DNA of 64,000 nucleotides from Mactromeris polynyma. Lineage: Eukaryota > Mollusca > Bivalvia > Venerida > Mactridae. A program made the translations under genes and the position numbers. Position 1 is the stretch's first letter, and each line of letters opens with the position of its first letter. Positions 43,430 through 56,317 of the stretch are shown one piece after another. The DNA is taken from positions 2,976,001 through 3,040,000 of the forward strand of contig JASFXZ010000026.1 of assembly GCA_032209605.1 (NCBI GenBank). The letters are read 5' to 3'. Below the pieces are notes generated by a model that made no database searches, had not been told where the DNA came from, and was given only the letters and a program-made list of their open reading frames with translations.

Positions 43430-46400
43430 TGGCTTGGCGACCATTCGAAACAACAGTAGCCTCCCTTCTTTCGAAATGGTGGAAATTAACAGCACGGATT
43501 TCCCCTTGATTTCAAAATGGTTGATATTCCGCGAAAATGGCAGTAATTTTTGACATCAGGGGCATTAATCATGTCTAAAATTACATCCATTTTGTAGTAA
43601 AGGGACATTACCCTCATTCATAATAGCGGCCATTTTAAAGGAGAGGGCATAATTCTACGTTCTAGGCGACCACTCGAAACAAAAGTAGCATCCCTTCTTT
43701 CAAAATGGTGGAAAATTACAGCATGGATTACTTCCTCAGATTTCAAAATAGTGGATATTCCGCAAATATATCTGCTTTTTGACATCAGGGGACATCACTC
43801 ATGTCTTAAATTGCATCCATTTTGAAATAAAGGGACATTACTCTCATTCATAATAGCGGCCATTTTAAAGGGGGGGGGGGGCATAATTCTATGTTCTAGG
43901 CGACCATTCGAAACAAGAGAAGCCGCCCTACTTTCAAAATGGCGGAAATTTACAGCATGGATTACTTCCCTGATTTCAAAATGGTTGATAGTCCGCGAAA
44001 ATGGCAGCCATTTTGACATCAGGGGACATAAATCATGTCTAAAATTGCATCCATTTTGTAATAAAGGGACATTACTCTCATTCATTATAGCGGCCATTTT
44101 AAACAGGGCGCATAACTGTACCTTTTAGGCGACCATTCGAAACAAGAGTAGCCTCCCTTCTTTCAAAATGGCGGAAATTAACAGCATGGATTACTTCCCC
44201 TGATTTCAAAATGGTGGATAGTTCGCGAACATTGTTACCATTTTGACATCAGTGGACATAAATCATGCTGTAAATTTCCGCCATTTTGAAAGAAGGGATG
44301 CTACTCTTGTTTTGAATGTTCGCCTAAAAGGTACAGTTATGCCCCTTGCTTAAAATGGCCGCTATAATGAATGAGAGTAATGTCCCTTTATTACAATATG
44401 GATGCAATTTTAGACATGATTTATGTCCCCTGATGTCAAAATGGCTGCCATTTTCGTGGAAATAATCCATGCTTGACGACCATACGAAACAAGAGTAGCC
44501 TCCCTTCGTTCAAAATGGTGGAAATTTACAGCCCGGATTACTTCCCCTGATTTCAAAATGATTGATATTCGGCAGCCATTTTGACATCAGGGGACATAAA
44601 TCATGTCTAAAATTGCATCCATTTTGTAATAAAGGGACATTACTCTCATTCATTATAGCGGCCATTTTAAGCAAGGGGCATAACTGTACCTTTTAGGCGA
44701 CCATTCAAAACAAGAGTAGCCTCCCTTCTTTCAAAATGGCGGAAATTTACAGCATGGATTATTTCCCCTAATCTCAAATTGGTGGATATTCCACGAAAAT
44801 GGCAGCCATTTTGACATCAGGGGACATAAATCATGTCTAAAATTGCATCCATTTTGTAATAAAGGGACATTACTCTCATTCATTATAGCGGCCATTTTAA
44901 GCAAGGGGCATAACTGTACCTTTTAGGCGAACCTTCAAAACAAGAGTAGCATCCCTTCTTTCAAAATGGCGGAAATTTACAGCATGGATTACCTCCCCTG
45001 ATTTCAAAATGGTTGATATTCCGCATAAATCATGTCTAAAATTGCATCCATTTTGTAATAAAGGGACATTACTCTCATTCATAATAGCGGCCATTTTTAA
45101 GCAGGATGCATAACTCTACCTTGCTTGGCGACCATTCGAAACAAGAGTAGCCTCCCTTCTTTCAAAATGGTGGAAATTTACTGCACGGATTACTTCCCCT
45201 GATTTCAAAATGGTTGATATTCCGCGAAAATGGCAGCCATTTTGACATCAAGGGATATAAATCATGTCTAAAATTGCATCCATTTTGTAATTAAGGGACA
45301 TTACTCTCATTCATTATAGCGGCCATTTTAAGCAGGGGGCATAACTGTACCTTTTAGGCGACCATTCAAAACAAGAGTAGCCTCCCTTCTTTCAAAATGG
45401 TGGAAATTTACAGCACGGATTATTTCCCCCGATTTCAAAATGGTTGATATTCCGCGAAAATGGCAGCCATTTTGACATCAGGGGACATAAATCATGTCTA
45501 AAATTGCATCCATTTTGTAATAAAGAGACATTACTCTCATTCATTATAGCGGCCATTTTAAGCAAGGGGCATAACTGTACCTTTTAGGCGAACATTCAAA
45601 ACAAGAGTAGCATCCCTTCTTTCAAAATGGCGGAAATTTACAGCATGGATTACCTCCCCTGATTTCAAAATGGTTGATATTCCGCATAAATCATGTCTAA
45701 AATTGCATCCATTTTGTAATAAAGGGACATTACTCTCATTCATAATAGCGGCCATTTTTAAGCAGGATGCATAACTCTACCTTGCTCGGCGACCATTCGA
45801 AACAAGAGTAGCCTCCCTTCTTTCAAAATGGTGGAAATTCAGCACGGCTTACTTCCCCTGATTTCAAAATGGTTGATATTCCGCGAAAATGGCAGCCATT
45901 TTGACATCAGGGGATATAAATCATGTCTAAAATTGCATCCATTTTGTAATTAAGGGACATTACTCTCATTCATTATAGCGGCCTTTTTAAGCAGGGGGCA
46001 TAACTGTACCTTTTAGGCGACCATTCAAAACAAGAGTAGCCTCCCTTCTTTCAAAATGGTGGAAATTTACAGCACGGATTACTTCCCCCGATTGCAAAAT
46101 GGTTGATATTCCGCGAAAATGGCAGCCATTTTGACATCAGGGGACATAAATCATGTCTAAAATTGATTCCATTTTGCAATAAAGGGACATTACTCTCATT
46201 CATAATAGCGGCCATTTCTGAGCAGGATGCATAAATCTACCTTGCTTGACGACCATTCGAAACAAGAGTAGCCTCCCTTCTTTCAAAATGGTGGAAATTT
46301 ACAGCACGGATTACTTCCCCTGATTTCAAAATGGTTGATATTCCGCGAAAATGGCAGCCATTATGCCATCAAGGGACATAAATCATGTCTAAAATTGCAT

Positions 46401-49400
46401 CCATTTTGTAATAAAGGGACATTACTCTCATTCATAATAGCGGCCATTTTTAAGCAGGATGCATAACTCTACCTTGCTTGGCGACCATTCGAAACAAGAG
46501 TAGCCTCCCTTCTTTCAAAATGGTGGAAATTAACAGCACGGATTACTTCCCCTGATTTCAAAATGGTTGATATTCCGCGAAAATAGCAGCCATTTTGACA
46601 TCAAGGGACATAAATCATGTCTAAAATTGTATTCATTTTGTAATAAAGGGACATTACTCTCATTCATAATAGCGGCCATTTTAAAGCAGGATGCATAACT
46701 CTACCTTTCATGCGACCATTCGAAACAAGAGTAATGTCCCTTTATTACAAAATGGTGGAAATTAACAGCACGGATTACTTCCCCTGATTTCAAAATGGTT
46801 GATATTCCGCGAAAATAGCAGCCATTTTGACATCAGGGGACATAAATCATGTCTAAAATTGCATCCATTTTGTAATAAAGGGATATCACTCTCATTCATA
46901 ATTGCGGCCATTTTTAAGCAGGATGCGTAACTCTACCTTGCTTCGCGACCAATCGAAACAAGAGTAGCCTCCCTTCTTTCAAAATGGTGGAAATTAACAG
47001 CACGGCTTACTTCCCCTGATTTCGAAATGGTTGATATTCCGCGAAAATGGCAGCCATCATGACATCAAGGGACATAAATCATGTCTAAAATTGCATCCAT
47101 TTTGTAATAAAGGGACATTACTCTCATTCATTATAGCGGCCATTTTAAGCAAGGGGCATAACTGTACCTTTTAGGCGACCATTCAAAACAAGAGTAGCCT
47201 CCCTTCTTTCAAAATGGTGGAAATTTACAGCACGGATTACTTCCCCCGATTGCAAAATGGTTGATATTCCGCGAAAATGGCAGCCATTTTGACATCAGGG
47301 GACATAAATCATGTCTAAAATTGCATCCATTTTGCAATAAAGGGACATTACTCTCATTCATAATAGCGGCCATTTCTGAGCAGGATGCATAAATCTACCT
47401 TGCTTGACGACCATTCGAAACAAGAGTAGCCTCCCTTCTTTCAAAATGGTGGAAATTTACAGCACGGATTACTTCCCCTGATTTCAAAATGGTTGATATT
47501 CCGCGAAAATGGCAGCCATTATGACATCAAGGGACATAAATCATGTCTAAAATTGCATCCATTTTGTAATAAAGGGACATTACTCTCATTCATAATAGCG
47601 GCCATTTTTAAGCAGGATGCATAACTCTACCTTGCTTGGCGACCATTCGAAACAAGAGTAGCCTCCCTTCTTTCAAAATGGTGGAAATTAACAGCACGGA
47701 TTACTTCCCCTGATTTCAAAATGGTTGATATTCCGCGAAAATGGCAGTAATTTTTGACATCAGGGGACATAAATCATGTCTAAAATTGTATTCATTTTGT
47801 AATAAAGGGACATTACTCTCATTCATAATAGCGGCCATTTTAAAGCAGGATGCATAACTCTACCTTGCTTGGCGACCATTCGAAACAAGAGTAGCCTCCC
47901 TTCTTTCAAAATGGTGGAAATTAACAGCACGGATTACTTCCCCTGATTTCAAAATGGTTGATATTCCGCGAAAATGGCAGTAATTTTTGACATCAGGGGA
48001 CATAAATCATGTCTAAAATTGTATTCATTTTGTAATAAAGGGACATTACTCTCATTCATAATAGCGGCCATTTTAAAGCAGGATGCATAACTCTACCTTT
48101 CATGCGACCATTCGAAACAAGAGTAATGTCCCTTTATTACAAAATGGTGGAAATTAACAGCACGGATTACTTCCCCTGATTTCAAAATGGTTGATATTCC
48201 GCGAAAATAGCAGCCATTTTGACATCAGGGGACATAAATCATGTCTAAAATTGCATCCATTTTGTAATAAAGGGTTATCACTCTCATTCATAATTGCGGC
48301 CATTTTTAAGCAGGATGCGTAACTCTACCTTGCTTCGCGACCAATCGAAACAAGAGTAGCCTCCCTTCTTTCAAAATGGTTGAAATTCAGCACGGATTAC
48401 TTCCCCTGATTTCAAAATGGTTGATATTCCGCGAAAATGGCAGCCATTTTGACATCAGGGGACATAAATCATGTTTAAAATTGCATCCATTTTGTAATAA
48501 AGGGACATTACTCTCATTCATAATAGCGGCCATTTTTAAGCAGGATGCATAACTCTACCTTGCTTGGCGACCATTCGAAACAAGAGTAGCCTCCCTTCTT
48601 TCAAAATGGTGGAAATTCAGCACGGCTTACTTCCCCTGATTTCAAAATGGTTGATATTCCGCGAAAATGGCAGCCATTTTGACATCAGGGGACATAAATC
48701 ATGTCTAAAATTGCATCCATTTTGTAATAAAGGGACATTACTCTCATTCATAATAGCGGCCATTTTTAAGCAGGATGCATAACTCTACCTTGCTTGGCGA
48801 CCATTCGAAACAAGAGTAGCCTCCCTTCTTTCAAAATGGTGGAAATTCAGCACGGCTTACTGCCCCTGATTTCAAAATGGTTGATATTCCGCGAAAATGG
48901 CAGCCATTTTGACATCAGGGGACATAAATCATGTCTAAAATTGCACCCATTTTGTAATAAAGGGACATTACTCTCATTCATAATTGCGGCCATTTTTAAG
49001 CAGGATGCATAACTCTACCTTGCTTGGCGACCATTCGAAACAAGAGTAGCCTCCCTTCTTTCAAAATGGTGGAAATTAACAGCACGGATTACTTCCCCTG
49101 ATTTCAAAATGGTTGATATTCCGCGAAAATGGCAGCCATTATGACATCAAGGGACATAAATCATGTCTAAAATTGCATCCATTTTGTAATAAAGGGACAT
49201 TACTCTCATTCATAATAGCGGCCATTTTTAAGCAGGATGCATAACTCTACCTTGCTCGGCGACCATTCGAAACAAGAGTAGCCTCCCTTCTTTCAAAATG
49301 GTGGAAATTAACAGCACGGATTACCTCCCCTGATTTCAAAATGGTTGATATTCCGCGAAAATAGCAGCCATTTTGACATCAGGGGACATAAATCATGTCT

Positions 49401-51845
49401 AAAATTGCATCCATTTTGTAGTAAAGGGACATTACTCTCATTCATAATAGCGGCCATTTTTAAGCAGGATGCAAAACTCTACCTTGCTTGGCGACCATTC
49501 GAAACAAGAGTAGCCTCCCTTCTTTCAAAATGGTGGAAATTAACAGCACGGATTACTTCCCCTGATTTCAAAATGGTTGATATTCCGCCAAAATAGCAGC
49601 CATTTTGACATCAGGGGACATAAATCATGTCTAAAATTGTATTCATTTTGTAATAAAGGGACATTACTCTCATTCATAATAGCTGCCATTTTAAAGCAGG
49701 ATGCATAACTCTACCTTTCATGCGACCATTCGAAACAAGAGTAATGTCCCTTTATTACAAAATGGTGGTAATTAACAGCACGGATTACTTCCCCTGATTT
49801 CAAAATGGTTGATATTCCGCCAAAATAGCAGCCATTTTGACATCAGGGGACATAAATCATGTCTAAAATTGCATCCATTTTGTAATAAAGGGACATTACT
49901 CTCATTCATAATAGCGGCCATTTTTAAGCAGGATGCATAACTCTACCTTGCTTGGCGACCATTCGAAACAAGAGTAGCCTCCCTTCTTTCAAAATGGTGG
50001 AAATTAACAGCACGGATTACTTCCCCTGATTTCAAAATGGTTGATATTCCGCGAAAATGGCAGCCATTATGACATCAAGGGACATAAATCATGTCTAAAA
50101 TTGCATCCATTTTGTAATAAAGGGACATTACTCTCATTCATAATAGCGGCCATTTTTAAGCAGGATGCATAACTCTACCTTGCTCGGCGACCATTCGAAA
50201 CAAGAGTAGCCTCCCTTCTTTCAAAATGGTGGACATTAACAGCACGGATTACTTCCCCTGATTTCAAAATGGTTGATATTCCGCGAAAATGGCAGCCATT
50301 TTGACATCAGGGGACATAAATCATGTCTAAAATTGTATTCATTTTGTAATAAAGGGACATTACTCTCATTCATAATAGCGGCCATTTTAAAGCAGGATGC
50401 ATAACTCTACCTTTCATGCGACCATTCGAAACAAGAGTAATGTCCCTTTATTACAAAATGGTGGAAATTAACAGCGCGGATTACTTCCCCTGATTTCAAA
50501 ATGGTTGATATTCCGCGAAAATAGCAGCCATTTTGACATCAGGGGACATAAATCATGTCTAAAATTGCATCCATTTTGTAAAAAAGGGACATTACTCTCA
50601 TTCATAATAGCGGCCATTTTTAAGCAGGATGCATAACTCTTATCTTTTAGGCTACCATTCGAAACAAGAGTAGCCTCCCTTCTTTCAAAATGGTGGAAAT
50701 TAACAGCACGGATTACTTCCCCTGATTTCAAAATGGTTGATATTCCGCGAAAATGGCAGCCATTATGACATCAAGGGACATAAATCATGTCTAAAATTGC
50801 ATCCATTTTGTAATAAAGGGACATTACTCTCATTCATAATAGCGGCCATTTTTAAGCAGGATGCATAACTCTACCTTGCTCGGCGACCATTCGAAACAAG
50901 AGTAGCCTCCCTTCTTTCAAAATGGTGGACATTAACAGCACGGATTACTTCCCCTGATTTCAAAATGGTTGATATTCCGCGAAAATGGCAGCCATTTTGA
51001 CATCAGGGGACATAAATCATGTCTAAAATTGTATTCATTTTGTAATAAAGGGACATTACTCTCATTCATAATAGCGGCCATTTTAAAGCAGGATGCATAA
51101 CTCTACCTTTCATGCGACCATTCGAAACAAGAGTAATGTCCCTTTATTACAAAATGGTGGAAATTAACAGCACGGATTACTTCCCCTGATTTCAAAATGG
51201 TTGATATTCCGCGAAAATAACAGCCATTTTGACATCAGGGGACATAAATCATGTCTAAAATTGCATCCATTTTGTAAAAAAGGGACATTACTCTCATTCA
51301 TAATAGCGGCCATTTTTAAGCAGGATGCATAACTCTTATCTTTTAGGCTACCATTCGAAACAAGAGTAGCCTCCCTTCTTTCAAAATGGTGGAAATTTAC
51401 TGCACAGATTACTTCCCCTGATTTCAAAATGGTTGATATTCCGTGAAAATGGCAGCCATTTTGACATCAAGGGACATAAATCATGTCAAAAATTGCATCT
51501 TTTTTGTAATAAAGGGACATTACTCTCATTCATAATTGCGGCCATTTTTAAGCAGGATGCGTAACTCTACCTTGCTTGGCGACCATTCGAAACAAGAGTA
51601 GCCTCCCTTCTTTCAAAATGGTGGAAATTTACTGCACGGATTACTTCCCCTGATTTCAAAATGGTTGATATTCCGCGAAAATGGCAGCCATTTTGAATTC
51701 AGGGGACATAAATCATGTCTAAAATTGCATCCATTTTGTAATAAAGGGACATTACTCTCATTCATAATAGCTTCCATTTTAAGCAGGGGGCATAACTGTA
51801 CCTTTTAGGCGACCATTCGAAACAAGAGTAGCATCCCTTCTCCCC
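43430..51845. repeat. Satellite 3: ~231-bp tandem repeat, ~36 monomers
   Basis: A monomer runs CTTGGCGACCATTCGAAACA, AGAGTAGCCTCCCTTCTTTC, AAAATGGTGGAAATTAACAG, CACGGATTACTTCCCCTGAT, TTCAAAATGGTTGATATTCC, GCGAAAATGGCAGCCATTTT, GACATCAGGGGACATAAATC, ATGTCTAAAATTGCATCCAT, TTTGTAATAAAGGGACATTA, CTCTCATTCATAATAGCGGC, CATTTTTAAGCAGGATGCAT, AACTCTACC. Intervals of 230, 661 and 696 bp between repeats of the same variants show one- and three-monomer higher-order units. Left monomers (43.4-45 kb) are the most diverged. One inverted monomer lies at 44263-44475, and several chimeric monomers occur. Short readings such as MAAIMNESNVPLLQNGCNF are by-products. Confidence 0.97.
44263..44475 (-). repeat. Inverted monomer within satellite 3
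   Basis: After GACATAAATCATG the text switches to the complement of the monomer (CTGTAAATTTCCGCCATTTT through GCCATTTTCGTGGAAATAAT), then returns to forward at CTTGACGACCATACGAAAC. CATG is shared at the left switch point. Confidence 0.9.
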
Positions 51846-54539
51846 TGCTTTAGATGTGGCAGAACTTCATAGGCGAGTTAGCCCCTTTGACAACTGGGGA
51901 CACATAAGTCTAGCCCTATTTGGCCACCAATACTTGACAATCCATATATTATCCAAAGGCTGCTTCATTTAATCGATGGCAGGCCTTGGTAGTCTTTTGT
52001 AACTTGCAACTGACTATCATACTTAACCGCTGTCATCAACTGTGGGTCAATACTTTCAATCATAGAATAAGCCATGTGATCGGTGAAAAACTCTTCATCT
52101 TATGATGAAGAAACCAATTAATGGTTTGTATTTGATCTATCAAAAATGTGAACTAAAACCCAAAGATGGTGGAGCAGTTAAGAGAATAGATCAGTCATGG
52201 ATGTCAGTGGGTGGTTATAGTAAGTAAGACCAACAAGATGCAACAAATTATATCTGGTCACTTCTACGGACCATGGTCGTCCTTTATGGACAAAACAAAC
52301 ATAATATACAAGATTTCACAATGGAAAGTACATAAATTGTCTATTTTCTAACACAAAAGTCTTCTGGTCCATGTTGAAACATATCATTCATGCCTAATAT
52401 GTCACTTTTTGTTATTTAATAACGTTCAAAAATAAACGATTCATTCTGGACAACCATTCATTGACGGGACAAATGCACCAATTTGATAAAGTTGTTTGAT
52501 GAGATTCATTCCATACCTGAAATATAAAAAAGTATGTTCTTAAAACTTTTTTATCAAAATTAGTCCACTTTCATGTCTCAACTTTGTCACAATTAACACA
52601 GCTATATCTCAAATAACAAAGTGGGTTAGGGTTAGGACCTTGTTTATTCGACAACCTTCTGTCCAAATACTATAATCGGAAATAAATATCAGGTCCTTAT
52701 GTCTCTTCTTCTGAGCATCAAATTGAAATGGGCTATTTGAAACCAAGTATTACTTAAAATTTTGAACCGGATGAATTTGAATGAATGAGGTCCGACTGTA
52801 AATTACTATAGCTGTATTTAATTGCTAAGTGTATAAGTATCATGAGAAAAGCAAATTGAGCCAAGTCATTGCTGATGCCAAGGCATGATGGGAAAATATG
52901 TCTGCTTATTAAAATGCAAGAAACAACCTAGTACAATAATCATTCAAGACAAAATCCACAATTTTTCATCAAAACAACTATATTTGGTGATAATATTTAG
53001 CTACTTAAATGTCTAACTGACAGACTTGACTTTAATGAATATCTTTCAAATAAATTTGGGAAATTCATTAGTGAACCCAAAGGGGTTCAAACCTATGACC
53101 CCTATGACGTCAGCACCTAGCACTGAAGAAACTGCAACCATACTCACTATGCCACCGAAGAAACTTCAAAAACGGTTATTCAAATGACGCTGATATGGTT
53201 GTCGTTACTTCAGTACATGGTATATACGGTGTGTCTGACATCTTGAGATAATTTTCAGCTACTATTTTACTATAACTATTGTATAGAGAATACATTTCTG
53301 TATGTTAATAATTTAAGTTATAAAAGTGATGGCAAATCATCAATATACATTGTACATTACCTCTGACCATGACAATGGCATTAGTGTCTACATAGACTGA
53401 ACTCAAAGGACATTTACAAAAGAACTCATCAAGAAAGACTACTTGATTACGCGTAATTGCAAATGTCAGTATATGTACCAACTGTGTGTTAATCTACTAA
53501 TGCAATAAATGTTTGTATTCTCGTTCGACAAACCATTCGGAGTATTTTCCGGTTAACTAGTTTACAAAATAACTGATTATTCCCATCCCTAATTATTCTA
53601 CTACATGTATTTACTTTTTAAAGTAAGTCAGTCAATATTGTGGTTAATTAATCAACAAGCCCCAGTTATTTTTTACTGTAATCTCAGTGGCAAAGAATTT
53701 ATCAAATTTGTGTTAATTTTCTCTATTATTATTTTTCCCCATCATTTTATACAAGAAAATTTTTTGATAATAAACATATTTCTGTATTTTTAGCTTTTGC
53801 TTTAATTTTAGTGTGAATCTGCAATCCATCAATGCCCACGGCCAGAGATTATAAACTTGAGATCAGTTGCTGTACTCAAAGCTTCTTTTCAGTCACAACT
53901 TATTTTGTCAAAGACTGGTAGATATTTTGTTAAATGTTTCAGTAACTTTTTAGGTTAATTATTTATGTTATATGGCAATTACTGCATGATCAATTATAAA
54001 ACAACCCACAAAACAAGATTTGAAATCAATCTCAAGTTTTATAACCTCAGACAAAGGAGTTCATTTGAAATATTCCACTATTATTTGTCACAGTATTTGA
54101 CCTTAGAAAGCCAGTCTTCTTTGAAGTGATGTCTAATGTTGGAAAATGTTCTTGAATGATCTTGAACAGAATGCAAGTTGTCTCCCTTTAATCAATTATT
54201 TGACATTTTGTTCAATATTTTATATTACCTTATTCAGTAAATCAACATGCAGCAACAACACAACCAAGTACACATACATGGCTTTGTGTAACACTACATG
54301 GATCATCATTGTCTTTTGATCCTGAAAAAGAAATCACAGATAAATAAGTTATGCCTATTTTTACAATGTAGTAGGCATTCACTGTAAAGATTGCCACGGT
54401 TTTGAGGTATGAAAACATCACATTGGAAAGTGACAGGTGAACAAATGATATCAGCCTTATACAGATGGACTCTAAGCATACTCAGCACTTGGCAACACCA
54501 TCTGTCCCTGAATTTTAAAAAGACAACTCTACAGGTAGA
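51846..54539. other. No gene recognised
   Basis: Less repetitive, AT-rich DNA following the satellites. GGGTTAGGGTTAGG near 52623 is a two-unit telomere-like word, too short to interpret. I see no exon with consistent splice sites. Confidence 0.4.
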
Positions 54540-54612
54540 CAGTCTGATAATGAAGAAAATGAGACTTAAACCTATATACAGTATAAGTCTCATTTTCTTC
54601 ATTATCAGACTG
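54540..54612. repeat. Perfect hairpin with 29-bp arms
   Basis: Arm 54540-54568 (CAGTCTGATAATGAAGAAAA + TGAGACTTA) is exactly complementary to 54584-54612. The loop is 15 nt. It abuts the MITE at 54613. Confidence 0.97.
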
Positions 54613-54791
54613 ACAGTAAAATCTCATTAATAAGACCACCTTTAGAACCCTTGAAAACTGGTCTTCTTATTGATATGGTCATAATATCGAGGTTGAACAA
54701 AGAGCAAAACAGTGAAAATGGACTTGCATATTGTGTTCTTAATTTTGAGGTGTTCTAAATATCGGTGGTCTTTAAGTGAGGTTTTACTGTA
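54613..54791. mobile_element. pogo-like MITE, copy H (best full copy)
   Basis: ACAGTAAAATCTCATTAATA at the left and GTGAGGTTTTACTGTA at the right. The interior is in the opposite orientation to copies B and G (GAACAAAGAGCAAAACAGTG, TGTTCTTAATTTTGAGGTG). It is 179 bp and serves as the reference for reconstructing the split copy E. Confidence 0.85.
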
Positions 54792-55338
54792 TTTGATAAT
54801 ACATGCATTAAAGTTTATCAACTGAAGTTTTTATCAAACTACTAAGCATTAGGACATACTAAACAACTTTATCTTAGTATTTTCACAATCATATTTATTA
54901 AATATCATGGAATTTTTGTATCATATTTTGAATTTCATTATTAAACTTATTTATTGTACATATTAATACAGAATTATACTGACTGTAATAAATGCTGTTT
55001 TATTATTAGATACATTTACTTATTACATGTACTTTAAAAACTTTAGAAATTCTTAAAGAGAGAGAATAAGTTGCTACAGGTCACGCCTGACCACATAAGA
55101 CAGTGCCTAGAAGAGGTCAACCAAATTTGAAAGTTTAACTGACATCGCTTATTGTTTTAATACTTTACATCATTAAGATTTAAATCAATACATCAGCATA
55201 TTGTTCATTTTATATCTGACAAATAACAATTGTTAATGCCAGTCACTGACGTTAATGGCGCGCCACCATAGGACGTCGCCTTGCATCTTTTTTTATTGTT
55301 GTTTGATGATTAAAAGACATTGACGTCACTTTATAAAT
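54792..55338. other. No gene recognised
   Basis: AT-rich sequence without a supported feature. Confidence 0.4.
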
Positions 55339-55579
55339 TATGAGCCCCGCTGTACGATTTCCAACCTCTTCTGTAAGCGACGTCATTTCCAGAAAACGTC
55401 ACAAATGATGTCACTATTTGCGAGTAGGAAACAATATTTACTCCATATTTACTTTGTTTTCATAGTTCCATATGGGGCAAATACTGTTTACTGTCAGTAT
55501 AAGGTGATGTAACATGTGACTTTGTCTGAAAATGACGTCACTTATAGAAAAGGTTTGAAATTGTACAGCGTTGCTCATA
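55339..55579. mobile_element. Noncoding TIR element (GACGTCATTT type)
   Basis: TATGAGCCCCGCTGTACGAT..CTTCTGTAAGCGACGTCATTT at the left is mirrored by AAATGACGTCACTTATAGAA..TTGTACAGCGTTGCTCATA at the right, about 50 bp each with scattered mismatches. It is 241 bp. A half copy lies at 27025-27110. Both ends contain TGACGTCA or GACGTCA, a palindromic CRE-like octamer. Confidence 0.8.
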
Positions 55580-55941
55580 TGTTGTTGTTTAAATACTGAG
55601 CTTGAATTTATTAAATTGCTTTAGTGATTTTGAATGATGCACTGTAGTGGGTGCAACATTTTTAGTTTCTGTTAACAGTGTTATTTATATCATATATTAC
55701 ATTAAAGTTTCGTATAAGTCATCTTCATAATATACAATATAGTAACTACAAGAATGCAGTTTGTGTGTAAATCTAGTTCCATCTATTAGTAGTTACATTT
55801 TCATAGAAGTACACTTAGCAAAAGTTATAAGTACTCCGATTTCATATTTAGGATATTGTTACTAAATATGAATATATCCAATAGAAATTTCACACACAGA
55901 AAGACCAATATTATTATCTGTAATGCTTCTACTAATTATCA
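55580..55941. other. No gene recognised
   Basis: AT-rich spacer, nothing recognised. Confidence 0.4.
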
Positions 55942-56305
55942 GCACAAAATACAGCCGATTGATTGAAATCAAGCCAATTACATAACACCGCACAGAAATA
56001 AAAAATCTCAGATTAATTGAATTGGTCATTACTGATTGTGACCGCCTTTTGCCTGGACATAATGAATTAACAAATAGAAATTATTCTGGGAAATATTTTA
56101 CACTTCTGTTAATATCGCCTGGGGCATGTTCTGCGGTGAGGTAACTCATCATGGACACGATTTTTAAGATTTTGACTGGCAACCATTACCCAGTCAAATG
56201 CGGCGATCTCACACGATAATGACCGATTGAGTTAATATGTGACTTTTCATTTCTGTGTGGTGGTTATAATTGGCTTGATTTCAATTAATTTGCTATATTT
56301 TGCGC
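55942..56305. mobile_element. Noncoding TIR element with ~65-bp inverted ends
   Basis: GCACAAAATACAGCCGATTG, ATTGAAATCAAGCCAATTA and CACCGCACAGAAAT at the left are mirrored at the right by ATTTCTGTGTGGTGG, TAATTGGCTTGATTTCAAT and GCTATATTTTGCGC. It is 364 bp with no coding sense. A MITE or fold-back element of undetermined superfamily. Confidence 0.8.
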
Positions 56306-56317
56306 TTAAATTCAGTT

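Noticed and set aside
43795..51427. Readings with MAAIMNESNVPLLQNGCNF in many places
   Set aside because: Derived from the 231-bp satellite monomer and open only over one to three monomers.
40270..51845. CRISPR-like regular repeats
   Set aside because: Units follow each other directly with no unique spacers, and the genome is eukaryotic.
52620..52636. Telomere-like GGGTTAGGGTTAGG
   Set aside because: Only two units, expected by chance in 64 kb of AT-rich DNA.
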